DNA of 64,000 bases, taken from NCBI GenBank assembly GCA_024220505.1, contig JAKZZE010000004.1:434001-498000 (forward strand), in the 5' to 3' direction. This DNA is from Rhizopus arrhizus (lineage: Eukaryota; Mucoromycota; Mucoromycetes; Mucorales; Rhizopodaceae). Made by a program: the position numbers and the translations under genes. Under the pieces are notes generated by a model that saw only the letters and a list, made by a program, of their open reading frames with translations, made no database searches and had not been told where the DNA came from. Below, piece by piece: positions 1-9,230 of this stretch. The stretch's first letter is position 1; the number at the start of each line of letters is the position of its first letter.

Positions 1-815
1 GTTCTAATGTCATCTTGCCATTTTGCTGCACGTCTGATTCTTTGGAATCGGTCAGTGAAAGCTTCAATTGACTCGTTTTGTTCCATCTTGATGGTCAGTA
101 GTTGATCAATGTTATTCAGTGTTTGGGCGACATCTTGGGTAGCATATGTATTGACGATGATAGACCTCGCCTCATCCCAATTCAAGCTTCGACCTTTTAG
201 GATTTCATTAAACCAGGATCTTTGGTCTCTATTCATTTTAATTGGAACCAAGCGCATCCAGTGTTGATCAATTGCAAGTCCATTAGAACTTACAATTAGG
301 GCGAATGTATCCAGAAGGTCTTCTACAGAGTCATGGACCTCTACGTCCGTTCTCCACACATTTCCAACCCATTGCCATGTAGGAAGGTCATTGGGGATGA
401 AATGATCAAACCGACTTGACGATTGGTTAATGTATTGCTGAGTCGTTTCAACCTTAGGAGGGTCGCAGTACGTTTGGACTTCCAAAAGATACTTGATACA
501 GTTTGCAATGTGTGATGCTTCATTGCGAAGGCTTTCCAATTGATCCATGGGTAAGTGGTTTGATACACCTCTAGCAAACCTTTGAGACACTTCTTGCAGT
601 TGTTGACGAAGTATGGTCAAGGAATCAATGTTACCAGTAACCAAAGGATTTTCATCAGCAGTCTCCATCATATCAGCATCGTTCTGGTAAGGCAAAACTG
701 GTTCAGTTGCTTCTTGACTAGATGTAGAATGAGTATCAACGGGAACCATAGGGCTAATGTCTTGAGCATTGTTGATTGTGTTAATTTCCATAGGTAAGTT
801 GTTTTGAATGGCCAT
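1..815 (-). CDS. Gag-like protein of a Ty3/Gypsy retrotransposon (3' part outside window)
   Basis: The minus strand is open from an ATG at 815 to the window edge, about 271 codons, with no stop. The product begins MAIQNNLPMEINTINN, has an acidic N-terminal stretch, then a capsid-like region with W-rich blocks such as WQWVGNVWRTDVEV and, near the edge, ESIEAFTDRFQRIRRAAKW, which resembles the end of retrotransposon gag domains. It would form the particle that packages the element's RNA. It starts 47 bases inside the LTR at 862-1282, where gag is expected in a minus-strand element. The zinc knuckle and pol would lie left of the window. The Gag assignment rests on position and general composition, not on a signature motif. 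Confidence 0.7.
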   Translation of the reverse strand, partial: MAIQNNLPMEINTINNAQDISPMVPVDTHSTSSQEATEPVLPYQNDADMMETADENPLVTGNIDSLTILRQQLQEVSQRFARGVSNHLPMDQLESLRNEASHIANCIKYLLEVQTYCDPPKVETTQQYINQSSSRFDHFIPNDLPTWQWVGNVWRTDVEVHDSVEDLLDTFALIVSSNGLAIDQHWMRLVPIKMNRDQRSWFNEILKGRSLNWDEARSIIVNTYATQDVAQTLNNIDQLLTIKMEQNESIEAFTDRFQRIRRAAKWQDDIR

Positions 816-861
816 TTTTGATAGGATAGAGCAAATAAAATTTAGAATTCGTTGAAAAAAA

Positions 862-1282
862 TGTGTTATCTCGTAAGAATAAAAAAGACTATAAAATTCA
901 ACGAGACTTAAAAAAGTTATATTTTTATTTAATATTATTGTATCTGGTATTTATATCCTTTTCATGAAGATTCAATTAAATCCTTTTCAAGATACTTTAA
1001 TTAATTATAGCTGTAGATCTAGCATGAATAAATTTTAGTATGAAGACCTGTTCCTGGTTATGCAAGTGGACTGTTTATAATTATTTAAGTAGATCTATTT
1101 TTCATTTATGTCTCATTGCATCAGGAGCTATATTAAAACAACTTGTATTGAGTTAAAGGAGTGGAATTAGTTATGACCGAATAATAGAGAAAAGACTGTA
1201 ATAAATCTTTGTAAAGCATTCACTACTCTGATTTCTTATAAATTGAATATGAATCATGTTTAAAGTATGTTGGGATACGACA
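862..1282 (-). repeat. 5' LTR of minus-strand Gypsy element 1 (LTR family L1, copy 1)
   Basis: This 421 bp repeat starts TGTGTTATCTCG and ends GGGATACGACA on the plus strand. Near-identical copies lie at 9891-10314, 26309-26732 and 35151-35574. Gag starts just to its left on the minus strand, so it is that element's 5' LTR. On its right it cuts directly into the pol frame of a plus-strand element that resumes at 1284, so element 1 inserted into that element. The other LTR and the matching target-site duplication should lie left of the window. Confidence 0.9.
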
Positions 1283-1283
1283 C

Positions 1284-4205
1284 AAAGAGATTACGGATGA
1301 TACACCTGAACCTAACAAAGCTCCTTTCGGTACACCTGAGCAACAAGCTCATTTCCATAATGCTGTTAAACCATTTGTTGATCAAAATGCCTTAATACCA
1401 AAGAATTCATTTTGTACTGTACCCGAGTCAGTTATACGTTTAGATACTGTTAAAGGAAAAACTGCTTACCGTGCACCATATCGTACTCCTTTTAAATTAC
1501 TACCAATCATGCGTGAATGTATTGACACTTGGTTAAAGGATGAAGTTATTGAACGTGCATCACCTAATTCAGATTGGAATTCTCCTTTAACATTGGCACC
1601 TAAGAAAGACTTGCTTGGTAATCTCACAGGACATCGACCCTGTCTCGATCCTCGCTTGTTAAATTCTATTCTTGTGTCAAATGATAGACATCCTATTCCA
1701 AAGATTGAAGAGATTTTCGATCGATTACAAGGATCAACTATCTTTACCACTCTTGATCTTCGACAAGCATTTCATCGATTCCAAATCTATGAGCCTGATC
1801 GTATTAAGACCACATTCACTTTTGAAGGTCAACAATACCAATTTAGAGGTTGTCCATTTGGTTTGAAACATATTGCTTCCCGTTATCAACGAGTGATTAA
1901 TATAGTGTTACGTGATTTACCTTATGCACAGGCTTTTGTTGATGATATCATCATATTTTCCAAGTCTTATGAGGAACACATCACACATGTGCAAAACATA
2001 ATTCAGAGATTAACTAAAGTGAATTTGATCCTTAACCCAGACAAGTGTCATTTTGCGCAGTCTACTGTTTACTTGCTTGGGTTCTGTGTTGATGCCAAAG
2101 GGTCTCGACTCGATCCTCGTAAAGTTACAAACGCTTTGACTTGGCCTAGACCTTCATCTGGAAAAGAGATTCAACGCTTTTTAGGACTGGTAAATTATTT
2201 TAGAAAATACTTGCCAAATATTTCTGAAGTCACTGCACCTTTGGACAAATTACGTTTCGAAGGTAAACTTGATAAACTTTGGACATCTGAACAAGAAAGA
2301 GCTTTTGAAAAGATCAAGGCATTATTGTCTTCTGCGCCACTTCTTCATCATCCAGATCTAGAACAACCTTTTTATGTTGCTACTGATGCTAGTAACTATT
2401 CAATTGGTGCTGTTCTTTACCAAGTTATCAAAAATGAGACACGATATATCGGTTTCATGGCACGCTCACTTTCTACATCTGAAAAGAATTATTCTACTAC
2501 TAAACGTGAGCTATTAGCAGTGATATTTGCACTAAAGAAGTTTCATCCATTTTTGTGGGGTAATCCGTTCACCTTATACACCGATCACAAGGCCTTGACT
2601 TATCTCCACACTCAGCCTGTAGCTAACGCTATGATGATCAATTGGCTGGACACTATACTGGATTATAACTTCAAAATCATCCATCGACCTGGTATTCAAA
2701 ATATTCTACCAGATGCTTTGTCGCGTCTTTTTGAACCTGAAAAAACGCTGGAGGGGGATAATAAAACCATCAAAACAATCGTCACTTCCCAAATTATCAA
2801 TTCTAACGGATCAATTCTTACATCCAGAATGATGATGCCTGCTGACTTGATGACCCCAGCACCAGAAGACAGACAAAAGCTACTCATGGATACACATTTA
2901 GAAGGACACCGTGGAGCTCAAGCAATCGTAACAGCTTTACATAGTGATGGTATTCACTGGACAAAGCTCAAGGAAGATGCACTTGAAATAATACGTAGTT
3001 GTCCTGATTGCCAAAAATTCAATATCGCAAAGCACGGATACAATCCCTTGACCTCAATCTATGCTGATGCACCTTGGGATCACATCTGTATCGACACAGC
3101 CGGACCTTTCCCTACTTCAGTACAAGGTAATCAATACATCCTTCTGGTAGTAGACGTCTTTACACGATATTGTGTACTCAAAGCCTTGCCCGATAAATCC
3201 TCTCTCACTATTGCACTTGCATTAAGGAGTATCTTATCGCTCTTCGGTCGACCAAAAATTATCCAAAGTGATAATGGTACTGAGTATGTCAATGAACTCG
3301 TCAGACTATATGTTGAATCATCCGGTATTGATCATCGTCTCATATCAGCTTATCATCCCCGAGCTAACGGTATAGTTGAACGATGGGTTGGCAAAGCAAA
3401 AAATATTTTGCACAAAAGATTACAAGGCAGAACTGAGGATTGGGACTTGTATGTTGACAGTACCCAAGAAGCCCTCAACAATACGCATACAGCTTTACAC
3501 GGCACTAGACCTTTCTCATTGATGTTTGCAAGACGTCCCAATGAAAACAAGGATTATAATAACGTGCTGGACAAAACTAAATCGCCTGAAACGATGAAAC
3601 AGTTAGAAACTAGAATTAACGAGTTTAATGACACTGTCTTACCGGCTATTCGTGAAAAAATAAAAACTTCACAAGCTGCTTCTCGAGACAAGTTCAACCA
3701 AACTCACAGAATTCTAACCGATATCCCCACTGGTAGTCAAGTCACGCTCAAGAATGTAAACCGTGTTGCAAAAAGTGATCCCCTCTACGTTGGTAATTAT
3801 ACTGTCAAAAGAAAAACTCAAGGTGGTTCATATGTGTTGGTTGATGCAACTGGAGCACTCTTACCAAGAGATGTACCTCCATCGCAAATAAAGGTTATTT
3901 CCCAGGAAGTATCCTTATCCAATACTGATCAATCTGAATCATACGATGTTGAGGCAGTTCTACACCATAAGGGATCACCGGGTAATTACTTATATAAAGT
4001 TCGATGGAAAGGTTATGGAGAAGAAGATGACACTTGGGAACCGGCTAGTCATTTCCATGATTACAGACCGATCCAAAAATATTGGTCACGTCTAAGTGAA
4101 CAAGAACCAGCGCGCGAGGTTCAACTTGTTCCTAAAAAAGATACGACTAAGAAAAGAAAAAACGTGCATCGCAGTGTAACTAACTCTAAAAGAAACAGAC
4201 GTTAA
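1284..4205 (+). CDS. Pol polyprotein of Ty3/Gypsy chromovirus (element 2), 5' end cut off by an LTR insertion
   Basis: The frame is open from the LTR junction at 1284, and an internal ATG at 1509 is not the true start. Domains in order, numbered from 1509: reverse transcriptase with AFVDDIIIFS at the catalytic site (~140-155); RNase H with FYVATDASNYSIGAVLY, KRELLAVIFALKKF and LYTDHKAL; integrase HHCC zinc site (GHRGAQ...CPDC); DDE core with HICIDTAGPF and QSDNGTEYVN; and a C-terminal chromodomain with YKVRWKGYGEEDDTWEPASH. Chromodomains of this clade direct integration into heterochromatin. The part that remains, about 973 codons, has no stop or frameshift, but protease and gag are lost to the window edge and the insertion. 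The C-terminus is lysine/arginine-rich. Confidence 0.93.
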   Translation, partial: KEITDDTPEPNKAPFGTPEQQAHFHNAVKPFVDQNALIPKNSFCTVPESVIRLDTVKGKTAYRAPYRTPFKLLPIMRECIDTWLKDEVIERASPNSDWNSPLTLAPKKDLLGNLTGHRPCLDPRLLNSILVSNDRHPIPKIEEIFDRLQGSTIFTTLDLRQAFHRFQIYEPDRIKTTFTFEGQQYQFRGCPFGLKHIASRYQRVINIVLRDLPYAQAFVDDIIIFSKSYEEHITHVQNIIQRLTKVNLILNPDKCHFAQSTVYLLGFCVDAKGSRLDPRKVTNALTWPRPSSGKEIQRFLGLVNYFRKYLPNISEVTAPLDKLRFEGKLDKLWTSEQERAFEKIKALLSSAPLLHHPDLEQPFYVATDASNYSIGAVLYQVIKNETRYIGFMARSLSTSEKNYSTTKRELLAVIFALKKFHPFLWGNPFTLYTDHKALTYLHTQPVANAMMINWLDTILDYNFKIIHRPGIQNILPDALSRLFEPEKTLEGDNKTIKTIVTSQIINSNGSILTSRMMMPADLMTPAPEDRQKLLMDTHLEGHRGAQAIVTALHSDGIHWTKLKEDALEIIRSCPDCQKFNIAKHGYNPLTSIYADAPWDHICIDTAGPFPTSVQGNQYILLVVDVFTRYCVLKALPDKSSLTIALALRSILSLFGRPKIIQSDNGTEYVNELVRLYVESSGIDHRLISAYHPRANGIVERWVGKAKNILHKRLQGRTEDWDLYVDSTQEALNNTHTALHGTRPFSLMFARRPNENKDYNNVLDKTKSPETMKQLETRINEFNDTVLPAIREKIKTSQAASRDKFNQTHRILTDIPTGSQVTLKNVNRVAKSDPLYVGNYTVKRKTQGGSYVLVDATGALLPRDVPPSQIKVISQEVSLSNTDQSESYDVEAVLHHKGSPGNYLYKVRWKGYGEEDDTWEPASHFHDYRPIQKYWSRLSEQEPAREVQLVPKKDTTKKRKNVHRSVTNSKRNRR

Positions 4206-4632
4206 TACATTGACCTTCTTCCACCAACTTTCATTAACTATACATATACGTTACCAGCAAATTACGCAATTATAAAATATTTACAAGGATAGTAAAAAAA
4301 AAATGAATTTTTTTCTCATGCCTTAATATTTTTCAATATGCACATTTGTACGCAGTCACATTTACAGACAAACATCACTTTAGCAATAAATTCCTGTTTA
4401 GGGTTTATTATCGCCTAAATGCTTTGTTCCATTCTTGAACACTATACTTTATATGTTTATATAAAGAGCCACTATACGTTATATGACTTAACCCTACCAA
4501 GCACCTATTTCTTACAACAAATAGAGCTCATCTTGACATCTCAAACCTCATTTTCGACATTCACTTAAACAAACATATTTTTACTTGCCACATTAATCCC
4601 AGAAAATATAGTTACAACCTGGAAGGGGGCAA
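4206..4632 (+). other. 3' untranslated internal part of element 2, ending in a polypurine tract
   Basis: There is no reading frame here. The segment joins the pol stop to the LTR and ends with the purine tract GGAAGGGGGCAA at 4621-4632, immediately before the LTR start. That tract would prime plus-strand DNA synthesis. The same PPT motif in reverse orientation follows the LTR at 35574, so related elements share it. Confidence 0.7.
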
Positions 4633-4968
4633 TGTCATGTTTTGACATGTCAATAAGATACAGTCTTATCATTCTGGACTAAATCTTTACAAATGAGTTT
4701 GAATAAGAATAGAACCTGATAATTATCACTGCCCTAAACAGCCAAGTTTCACTTTCATCTCAACAGTTGATTATTAACATCAGTCTATAAAATTTTTCTT
4801 ATACATGTCAAATCATATCGGTCATAACTATTTTTGTCATCTAATCTCAGGTCTTGCTCAACTAATATAAATAGCCTTGAAATCTTTCTTTAATAAAAGT
4901 ATTCGACTTTAGAACTATTGTTCGGTCTCGTTAATTCTTCTTTATCTTATTTTTGAATACTTAAAACA
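4633..4968 (+). repeat. 3' LTR of element 2 (boundaries approximate on the right)
   Basis: It begins TGTCATGTTTTGACATG directly after the polypurine tract and appears to end at TACTTAAAACA, giving TGT...ACA termini and a length of about 336 bp. It contains a TATA-like ATATAAATAG near 4866 and AATAAAAG near 4892, as expected for U3 promoter and R poly(A) signals. The next bases continue the pol frame of another element in mid-domain, so element 2 itself was inserted into element 3. The right end could be a few bases further on. Confidence 0.75.
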
Positions 4969-4969
4969 C

Positions 4970-7789
4970 TTCAGCCAGACTAGTTTCGACAAAATCAAAG
5001 AATTGCTGACTAGTGCTCCTGTCTTGCAAATGCCTGCCATGAATAAACCATACCGAATTGAAACTGATGCCTCTGACTACGTTTGTGGTGCTGTCTTATT
5101 ACAGCCTTCTGATAACGACCCTACCCAATGGAGTCCTGTTGCGTACGAATCTAAAAAGTTCTCTGCACCCGAACGGTCCTATCCACCCCAAGAACGTGAA
5201 CTGCTGGGAATAATACATGCTTTGCGCACCTGGCGTTGTTTCATTGATGGTTGTGCTGGTGGTTATACAGTTTACTCTGATCACCTCCCTTTGAAATACT
5301 TTCGTGAGCAAGATAAACCTACGCCTCGATTAGTACGTTGGATTGCTGAACTGGAGTTATACGCACCCGATATTCAATACAAGCCTGGAAAAGATAACAA
5401 TGTACCGGATATTCTTTCTCGTATTGGTAGCCCTGCTTCATTGTGTGCTTCTCATTCGCTGGAACCTGAGTACTTGTATTCTTCATGGATCCAAGATGGT
5501 CTCTCTCGTGCAGGTGAACCAATGGATTGGCCTATGTTGTACATCAACGAAGAGCGTGTCAAAGACCAAAAAAATCGAAAACTACTAGACAAGCATCGTA
5601 ACGATTTTGTGGTACACGATCGTCGCGTCTATCGAAAGGTTATTATTGATGGCTCTGGTACAATCAAAGCAGTACCCTTTTTGCCCTATGCTCGCCGTGC
5701 TGACATTGTTGCAAACTTCCACGAAGGTTTTGGTCACGCTAATTTCGATACCATGCTTAAACTCTTTATCCCTCGGTTCTGGTGGCCGTCTATGCGTTCT
5801 GACTTGAAAGCCTGGTTATCCATGTGCCCATCATGCCAAGTTAATAGTCGCCGCAGCCAAATTCATAAAGATGTAATGCATCCGCTCAAGGTCCCCACTG
5901 CGTTTGATCGTTGGCACTTAGACTTCATTGGCGAACTACCCACGTCCTTGCAGGGCAACCGTTGGATCCTTGTTGCTGTTGATTATGCAACTAATTGGCC
6001 TATTGCTCGTGCGGTCCCTGTTGCTAGTAAAGAAGCAGTCGCAGATTTTATCTATGATGAGATCGTAATGCGTTTTGGTTGCCCTTCAGAGATTCTAACA
6101 GATCGTGGAGCTAATTTCAACAGTGGACTTGTCAATGCTTATCTCAAGAAAGTTGGCACGCATCATAAACTTACCTCAGCCTTTCATCCACGTACAAATT
6201 CCAAGGTTGAACGTTTCAATGGTGTTTTCAAAGGCATGCTTCGTAAATATGTCAATGGTGCCCTCCATCGCTGGGATGATTTCATAAATGCCGCTCTGTG
6301 GGCTTGTCGTATCCGCGTGCATACCACTACTGGGTTTAGCCCTTTCTATCTCACCTATGGTCGCGAGCCTCGTCTTCCAGGTGATGTTCTTCAGCCTTAT
6401 ATTGACAAGACCACTTTTGCCGATCCACGCACTGTTGCTGATATTACTTCCCGAGAACTAGCTGCATTAGGTCAAGCGCGTGCTTCTGCTGAATTTAAGA
6501 TGAAGGCCATGGCAGAAAAAGACAAGACTAAGTGGGATTTGCATGTTAAACAGTTGAACATCGAAGTTGGTGATAAAGTCATGCTTACTAACGAAGGTCG
6601 CTATGGTCTTGAGCCCCAATACAAAGGTCCATATATCGTTGTGAAGTCATTCCCTGACTATGGTACCTATCAACTCCAAACCTTAGCTGGTGAACCGCTC
6701 AAGTCTCTTGTCCATGCTGACCGTCTTAAACCCGCTCATGGTATTACTCCCACAGAACCGTGGTATGACCCCACCGCTGCTCGTCGTCACTGGAGAAATG
6801 CTATGCAATCTGCTGGTGCTGCTTCTGCCATCCCACTAATACCAGTCGCCACGTCTTCCTCCAGGAGTGATTCTTCAACTTTTGTTTTGCCTGCTACTAA
6901 TGCAAACGATCCTGTTGACCCCATTGTTCAATCAGAATCTCTTCCTGTCAAATCTTCCGTTAATGTCCCCATTGACTTAACAATCGACCCCTCTGACTCA
7001 CCTTCTGCTACTGTCGTCATTCCTAACTCTGGTTTGCCTCTTTTGGTTCCCCCTGCTGTTTCTTCAAGCCTTGTCCACTCGCACGCTGATAATAATAAAC
7101 ACCCTAGTTCCCAGATTCCTTCTGATGCGCCAATTACTGCTGTTACATCCCAGTTGCCTAGTCAGCCAATTAGCCCGTCTGCCTCAACACCAGTTCTTAA
7201 CCCCATTCACAATGAGCCATTACCGTCTGCTCCTACTCCATCGGTTCGTAGTCGTGCAAGCTCGATTTATCTTTCTCCGGTTGCTTCTGTTGTTTCTGAA
7301 GATGTTGAAATGCCTGAATTTATTTTGGAAGAACAAGAAAAAATTGACAAAACCGTGGTTATCGCTCCGCCTGCCAATGTCCCATTTGTCTCTGACGTCT
7401 CTCCTTCTACAGTTGTACAAAGCCCGGGTCCTCCTTCGGTTGTCGTTTCCTCTCCTACGTCCTCTATTGCTTCTAAGATGTCTCTCTCTTCTTCAATTCA
7501 TTCAACGTGTGAAACCGCTGATCACAATGTTCGAGGACGAACATCCCTCTGCCGAGGGGGTAATGTCAAGACCTCCCTAGAGGAAACCCAACCAACCAGC
7601 GGAATGCCAAATCAGCCAATAGAAGTTGAATATAACCTTCCATTCAGGTACCGACCGAACAAACGGAAGTTCAAACCAACAATACCAAATCGGGAAAGGA
7701 AAAAGGCGCGTCTGTATCAACTGTACCTTAGGCATAAGCAAAGAATGCAAAAATTAAAGAATGAACTATATCCCTTAGACAATATTTGA
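4970..7789 (+). CDS. Pol polyprotein of a second Ty3/Gypsy element (element 3), 5'-truncated, with a long Ser/Pro-rich tail
   Basis: The frame is open from the LTR junction and enters at the reverse transcriptase/RNase H connection (QTSFDKIKELLTSAPVL). RNase H motifs are YRIETDASDYVCGAVLL, RELLGIIHALRTW and VYSDHLPLKYF. They are followed by the integrase zinc site (HEGFGHANF...CPSCQ), the DDE core (WHLDFIGELPTS, LTDRGANFNS, NSKVERFNG) and a GPY/F-like module (YKGPYIVVKSF...HADRLKPAH). The next ~250 residues are a Ser/Thr/Pro/Val-rich low-complexity region, and the last ~75 are basic. No chromodomain is visible. The polypurine-like GAGGGGGTAATGTC at 7553-7566 suggests that the last ~75 codons lie inside the 3' LTR. 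RT proper is missing because element 2 cut it off. Confidence 0.9.
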   Translation, partial: FSQTSFDKIKELLTSAPVLQMPAMNKPYRIETDASDYVCGAVLLQPSDNDPTQWSPVAYESKKFSAPERSYPPQERELLGIIHALRTWRCFIDGCAGGYTVYSDHLPLKYFREQDKPTPRLVRWIAELELYAPDIQYKPGKDNNVPDILSRIGSPASLCASHSLEPEYLYSSWIQDGLSRAGEPMDWPMLYINEERVKDQKNRKLLDKHRNDFVVHDRRVYRKVIIDGSGTIKAVPFLPYARRADIVANFHEGFGHANFDTMLKLFIPRFWWPSMRSDLKAWLSMCPSCQVNSRRSQIHKDVMHPLKVPTAFDRWHLDFIGELPTSLQGNRWILVAVDYATNWPIARAVPVASKEAVADFIYDEIVMRFGCPSEILTDRGANFNSGLVNAYLKKVGTHHKLTSAFHPRTNSKVERFNGVFKGMLRKYVNGALHRWDDFINAALWACRIRVHTTTGFSPFYLTYGREPRLPGDVLQPYIDKTTFADPRTVADITSRELAALGQARASAEFKMKAMAEKDKTKWDLHVKQLNIEVGDKVMLTNEGRYGLEPQYKGPYIVVKSFPDYGTYQLQTLAGEPLKSLVHADRLKPAHGITPTEPWYDPTAARRHWRNAMQSAGAASAIPLIPVATSSSRSDSSTFVLPATNANDPVDPIVQSESLPVKSSVNVPIDLTIDPSDSPSATVVIPNSGLPLLVPPAVSSSLVHSHADNNKHPSSQIPSDAPITAVTSQLPSQPISPSASTPVLNPIHNEPLPSAPTPSVRSRASSIYLSPVASVVSEDVEMPEFILEEQEKIDKTVVIAPPANVPFVSDVSPSTVVQSPGPPSVVVSSPTSSIASKMSLSSSIHSTCETADHNVRGRTSLCRGGNVKTSLEETQPTSGMPNQPIEVEYNLPFRYRPNKRKFKPTIPNRERKKARLYQLYLRHKQRMQKLKNELYPLDNI

Positions 7790-7881
7790 ATATCCATGAA
7801 TATAAATAGCATTCACATTTTCATAAAATAAAGAATCATCTTTAACGTCATTTTATTATTTTTGTGTTAAGTCAAAGTCTT
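7564..7881 (+). repeat. Putative 3' LTR of element 3
   Basis: It starts TGTCAAGACCTCC right after a purine-rich tract (CCGAGGGGGTAA), by analogy with element 2. It contains a TATA-like ATATAAATAGC at ~7800 and AATAAAGAATC at ~7829. An imperfect inverted end, AAGTCTTGAA, occurs at ~7871-7881. No second copy is in the window, so the right boundary is a guess, and it overlaps the end of the pol frame. Confidence 0.45.
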
Positions 7882-8095
7882 GAAGAACTGTTGACTTACC
7901 TTATATCTATCCTCATCTACAATTGTCTGTTAGTGCTCTTCACACCCACTGTCGTAGCAAAATGTAGATTTGTCCCAACTCCACGCCAAAGACCTTCTGG
8001 AACCTTAAAAAAGGAAAGCGTCATTAAATGCCTTGAAGTTGCGTCTTGTACATAGCTCAGAGAATATCACGCGCCCATTGGCAAAGTACAGAGAC
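7882..8095. other. Intergenic remnant, nothing recognised
   Basis: About 210 bases lie between the putative LTR of element 3 and the first sequence shared with the cysteine-rich gene units. I see no coding frame with family resemblance, no repeat shared with the rest of the window and no RNA gene. Confidence 0.5.
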
Positions 8096-8242
8096 CGTAG
8101 CAAGTGATCACAACAAGCGACCGCAGCAATGAACAGCAGTAATATGATTATTTTAGGAAGTCATAAGACCATTATGAAAACATATAAATACTCTTTATTA
8201 TTTTAAGAAAATAAACATTATCTTTACTGTTTAAAATTATGT
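8096..8242 (+). promoter_or_regulatory. Orphan copy of the cysteine-rich gene promoter
   Basis: The segment matches the upstream region of the plus-strand gene at 17868: CAAGCGACCGCAG, ATATGATTATTTTAG, GACCATTATGAA, then the TATA-bearing repeat ACATATAAATACTC...TTTTAAGAAAATAAAC and CTTTACTGTTTAAAAT. The coding sequence that should follow is missing. From about 8240 the sequence switches to the 3' flank of the minus-strand gene A. It is probably a promoter left behind when a gene copy was deleted. Confidence 0.6.
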
Positions 8243-8512
8243 TTTTTGTTTCTTTTGATTATCTGATATGACAAAATTGTGTACACAATGTTAACACAGA
8301 ACTCTACCATAATGGATAATCTTACAAATACTTTAACTTTATTGTATTTTCATTCTTTTATTTTTTGACTTTTTTTTAAAAAAAAAACTACAAAAAAATA
8401 AAACAATAAAAAATAAAAAAGAGACAAGATGAAAAAAGATCGAAAAAAACAAAAATAAAGAACAAAGCATAATTTCAATAGTAACCCAGATTTGTTTTAT
8501 TTCAGAATATTT
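8243..8512 (-). other. 3' flank of cysteine-rich gene A, with poly(A) signal
   Basis: This AT-rich flank is shared with 33490-33755 (unit C) and in part with 18384-18500 (unit B, reverse). On the minus strand an AATAAA lies shortly after the stop codon (CTGAAATAAAACAAATC) and is the likely polyadenylation signal. No coding frame is supported. Confidence 0.6.
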
Positions 8513-9046
8513 TTAATAACATTTTTTTGTAAAATCATCATGCCTTACACAACCATCATCATTGCAAACACATCCTGAAGGACATTCACCACTGTTTACA
8601 CACTTTCCAGGCTTTGACAAACATACACCATATATTCCAGTCTGACATTCTAGCCTTGATTCATTTCGTACAACAGTGTCAACACACTTAACACATTCTC
8701 TACCTTTGTACTTTCCACAATCAAGTGCCTTTTCTCTTGTTTCAGCACAGTAACCTTTTATCTTTTTGCAGGTTTCTTCAATTTGCTCGTTACACTTGTT
8801 TGCACATGCTGCTCCGCCAACTCTCACTGCTTTGCCAACTCTCACTGCTTCACTAATTGCTTTAACATAACATTGTCCCGCATTTGAGAATTTAGGGTTT
8901 TTAAGTAGAGTATCATTTATAATTTTGTCGCAGTTGCATTTAGGTGAAGAAGTAATTTGCCGACAGCTTATAGTTTTCAGGAATAGAGAGGAAACCATTA
9001 TCCAGCTGAGTATGAGATATAGTTTTGAACCCAAGGCGTGTAGCAT
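8513..9046 (-). CDS. Secreted cysteine-rich protein with knottin-like C-terminus (paralog A)
   Basis: Single exon, 177 residues. The first ~28 residues form a signal peptide (MLHALGSKLYLILSWIMVSS...), so export is expected. The mature part has about 19 cysteines. Its last six-cysteine block, residues 142-166, has spacing C-x6-C-x5-C-x3-C-x1-C-x4-C (GKCVNSGECPSGCVCNDDGC), which I recognise as that of squash-inhibitor/cyclotide knottins. The residue at the inhibitor P1 position is Ser rather than Arg/Lys, so protease inhibition is not implied. Paralogs lie at 17868 and 33756. This copy has a short internal duplication (residues ~66-78, VRVGKAVRVGG). Three tandem TATA-type repeats lie upstream. 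The family is not one I can name; effector, antimicrobial or wall-associated roles are all possible. Confidence 0.82.
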   Translation of the reverse strand: MLHALGSKLYLILSWIMVSSLFLKTISCRQITSSPKCNCDKIINDTLLKNPKFSNAGQCYVKAISEAVRVGKAVRVGGAACANKCNEQIEETCKKIKGYCAETREKALDCGKYKGRECVKCVDTVVRNESRLECQTGIYGVCLSKPGKCVNSGECPSGCVCNDDGCVRHDDFTKKCY

Positions 9047-9089
9047 ATTTTTATTTTAAACAGTGACCCCGATAGTAGTAGAACTTGTA

Positions 9090-9230
9090 AAGATAAGTTT
9101 ATTTTCTTAAAATAATAAAGGGTATTTATATGTTTTCATCAAGTTTATTTTCTTAAAAGAATATTTATATGTATGTTTTCATCATGTTCAATTTCTTAAA
9201 ATAATAAAGAATATTTGTATGTATTCATAA
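9090..9230 (-). promoter_or_regulatory. Triple tandem repeat in the promoter of cysteine-rich gene A
   Basis: Three ~45 bp direct repeats start with AAGTTTATTTTCTTAAAA (or a close variant) and end with a TATA-like ATTTATATGTTTTCATC. They begin about 50 bases upstream of the start codon. The gene-proximal copy reads TATAAATA on the coding strand. The same array is present upstream of paralogs B and C. Confidence 0.65.

Noticed and set aside
7071..7580. 169-codon plus-strand frame
   Set aside because: Shadow of the Ser/Pro-rich tail of element 3 pol in another frame; leucine-rich only because of codon shift.
8549..8623. Trypsin-inhibitor activity of the knottin-like block
   Set aside because: The position corresponding to P1 is Ser in all three paralogs instead of Arg/Lys, so only the fold, not inhibition, is suggested.
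9090..9230. Regularly spaced direct repeats as a CRISPR-like array
   Set aside because: Tandem promoter duplications with almost no spacers, in a eukaryotic genome.
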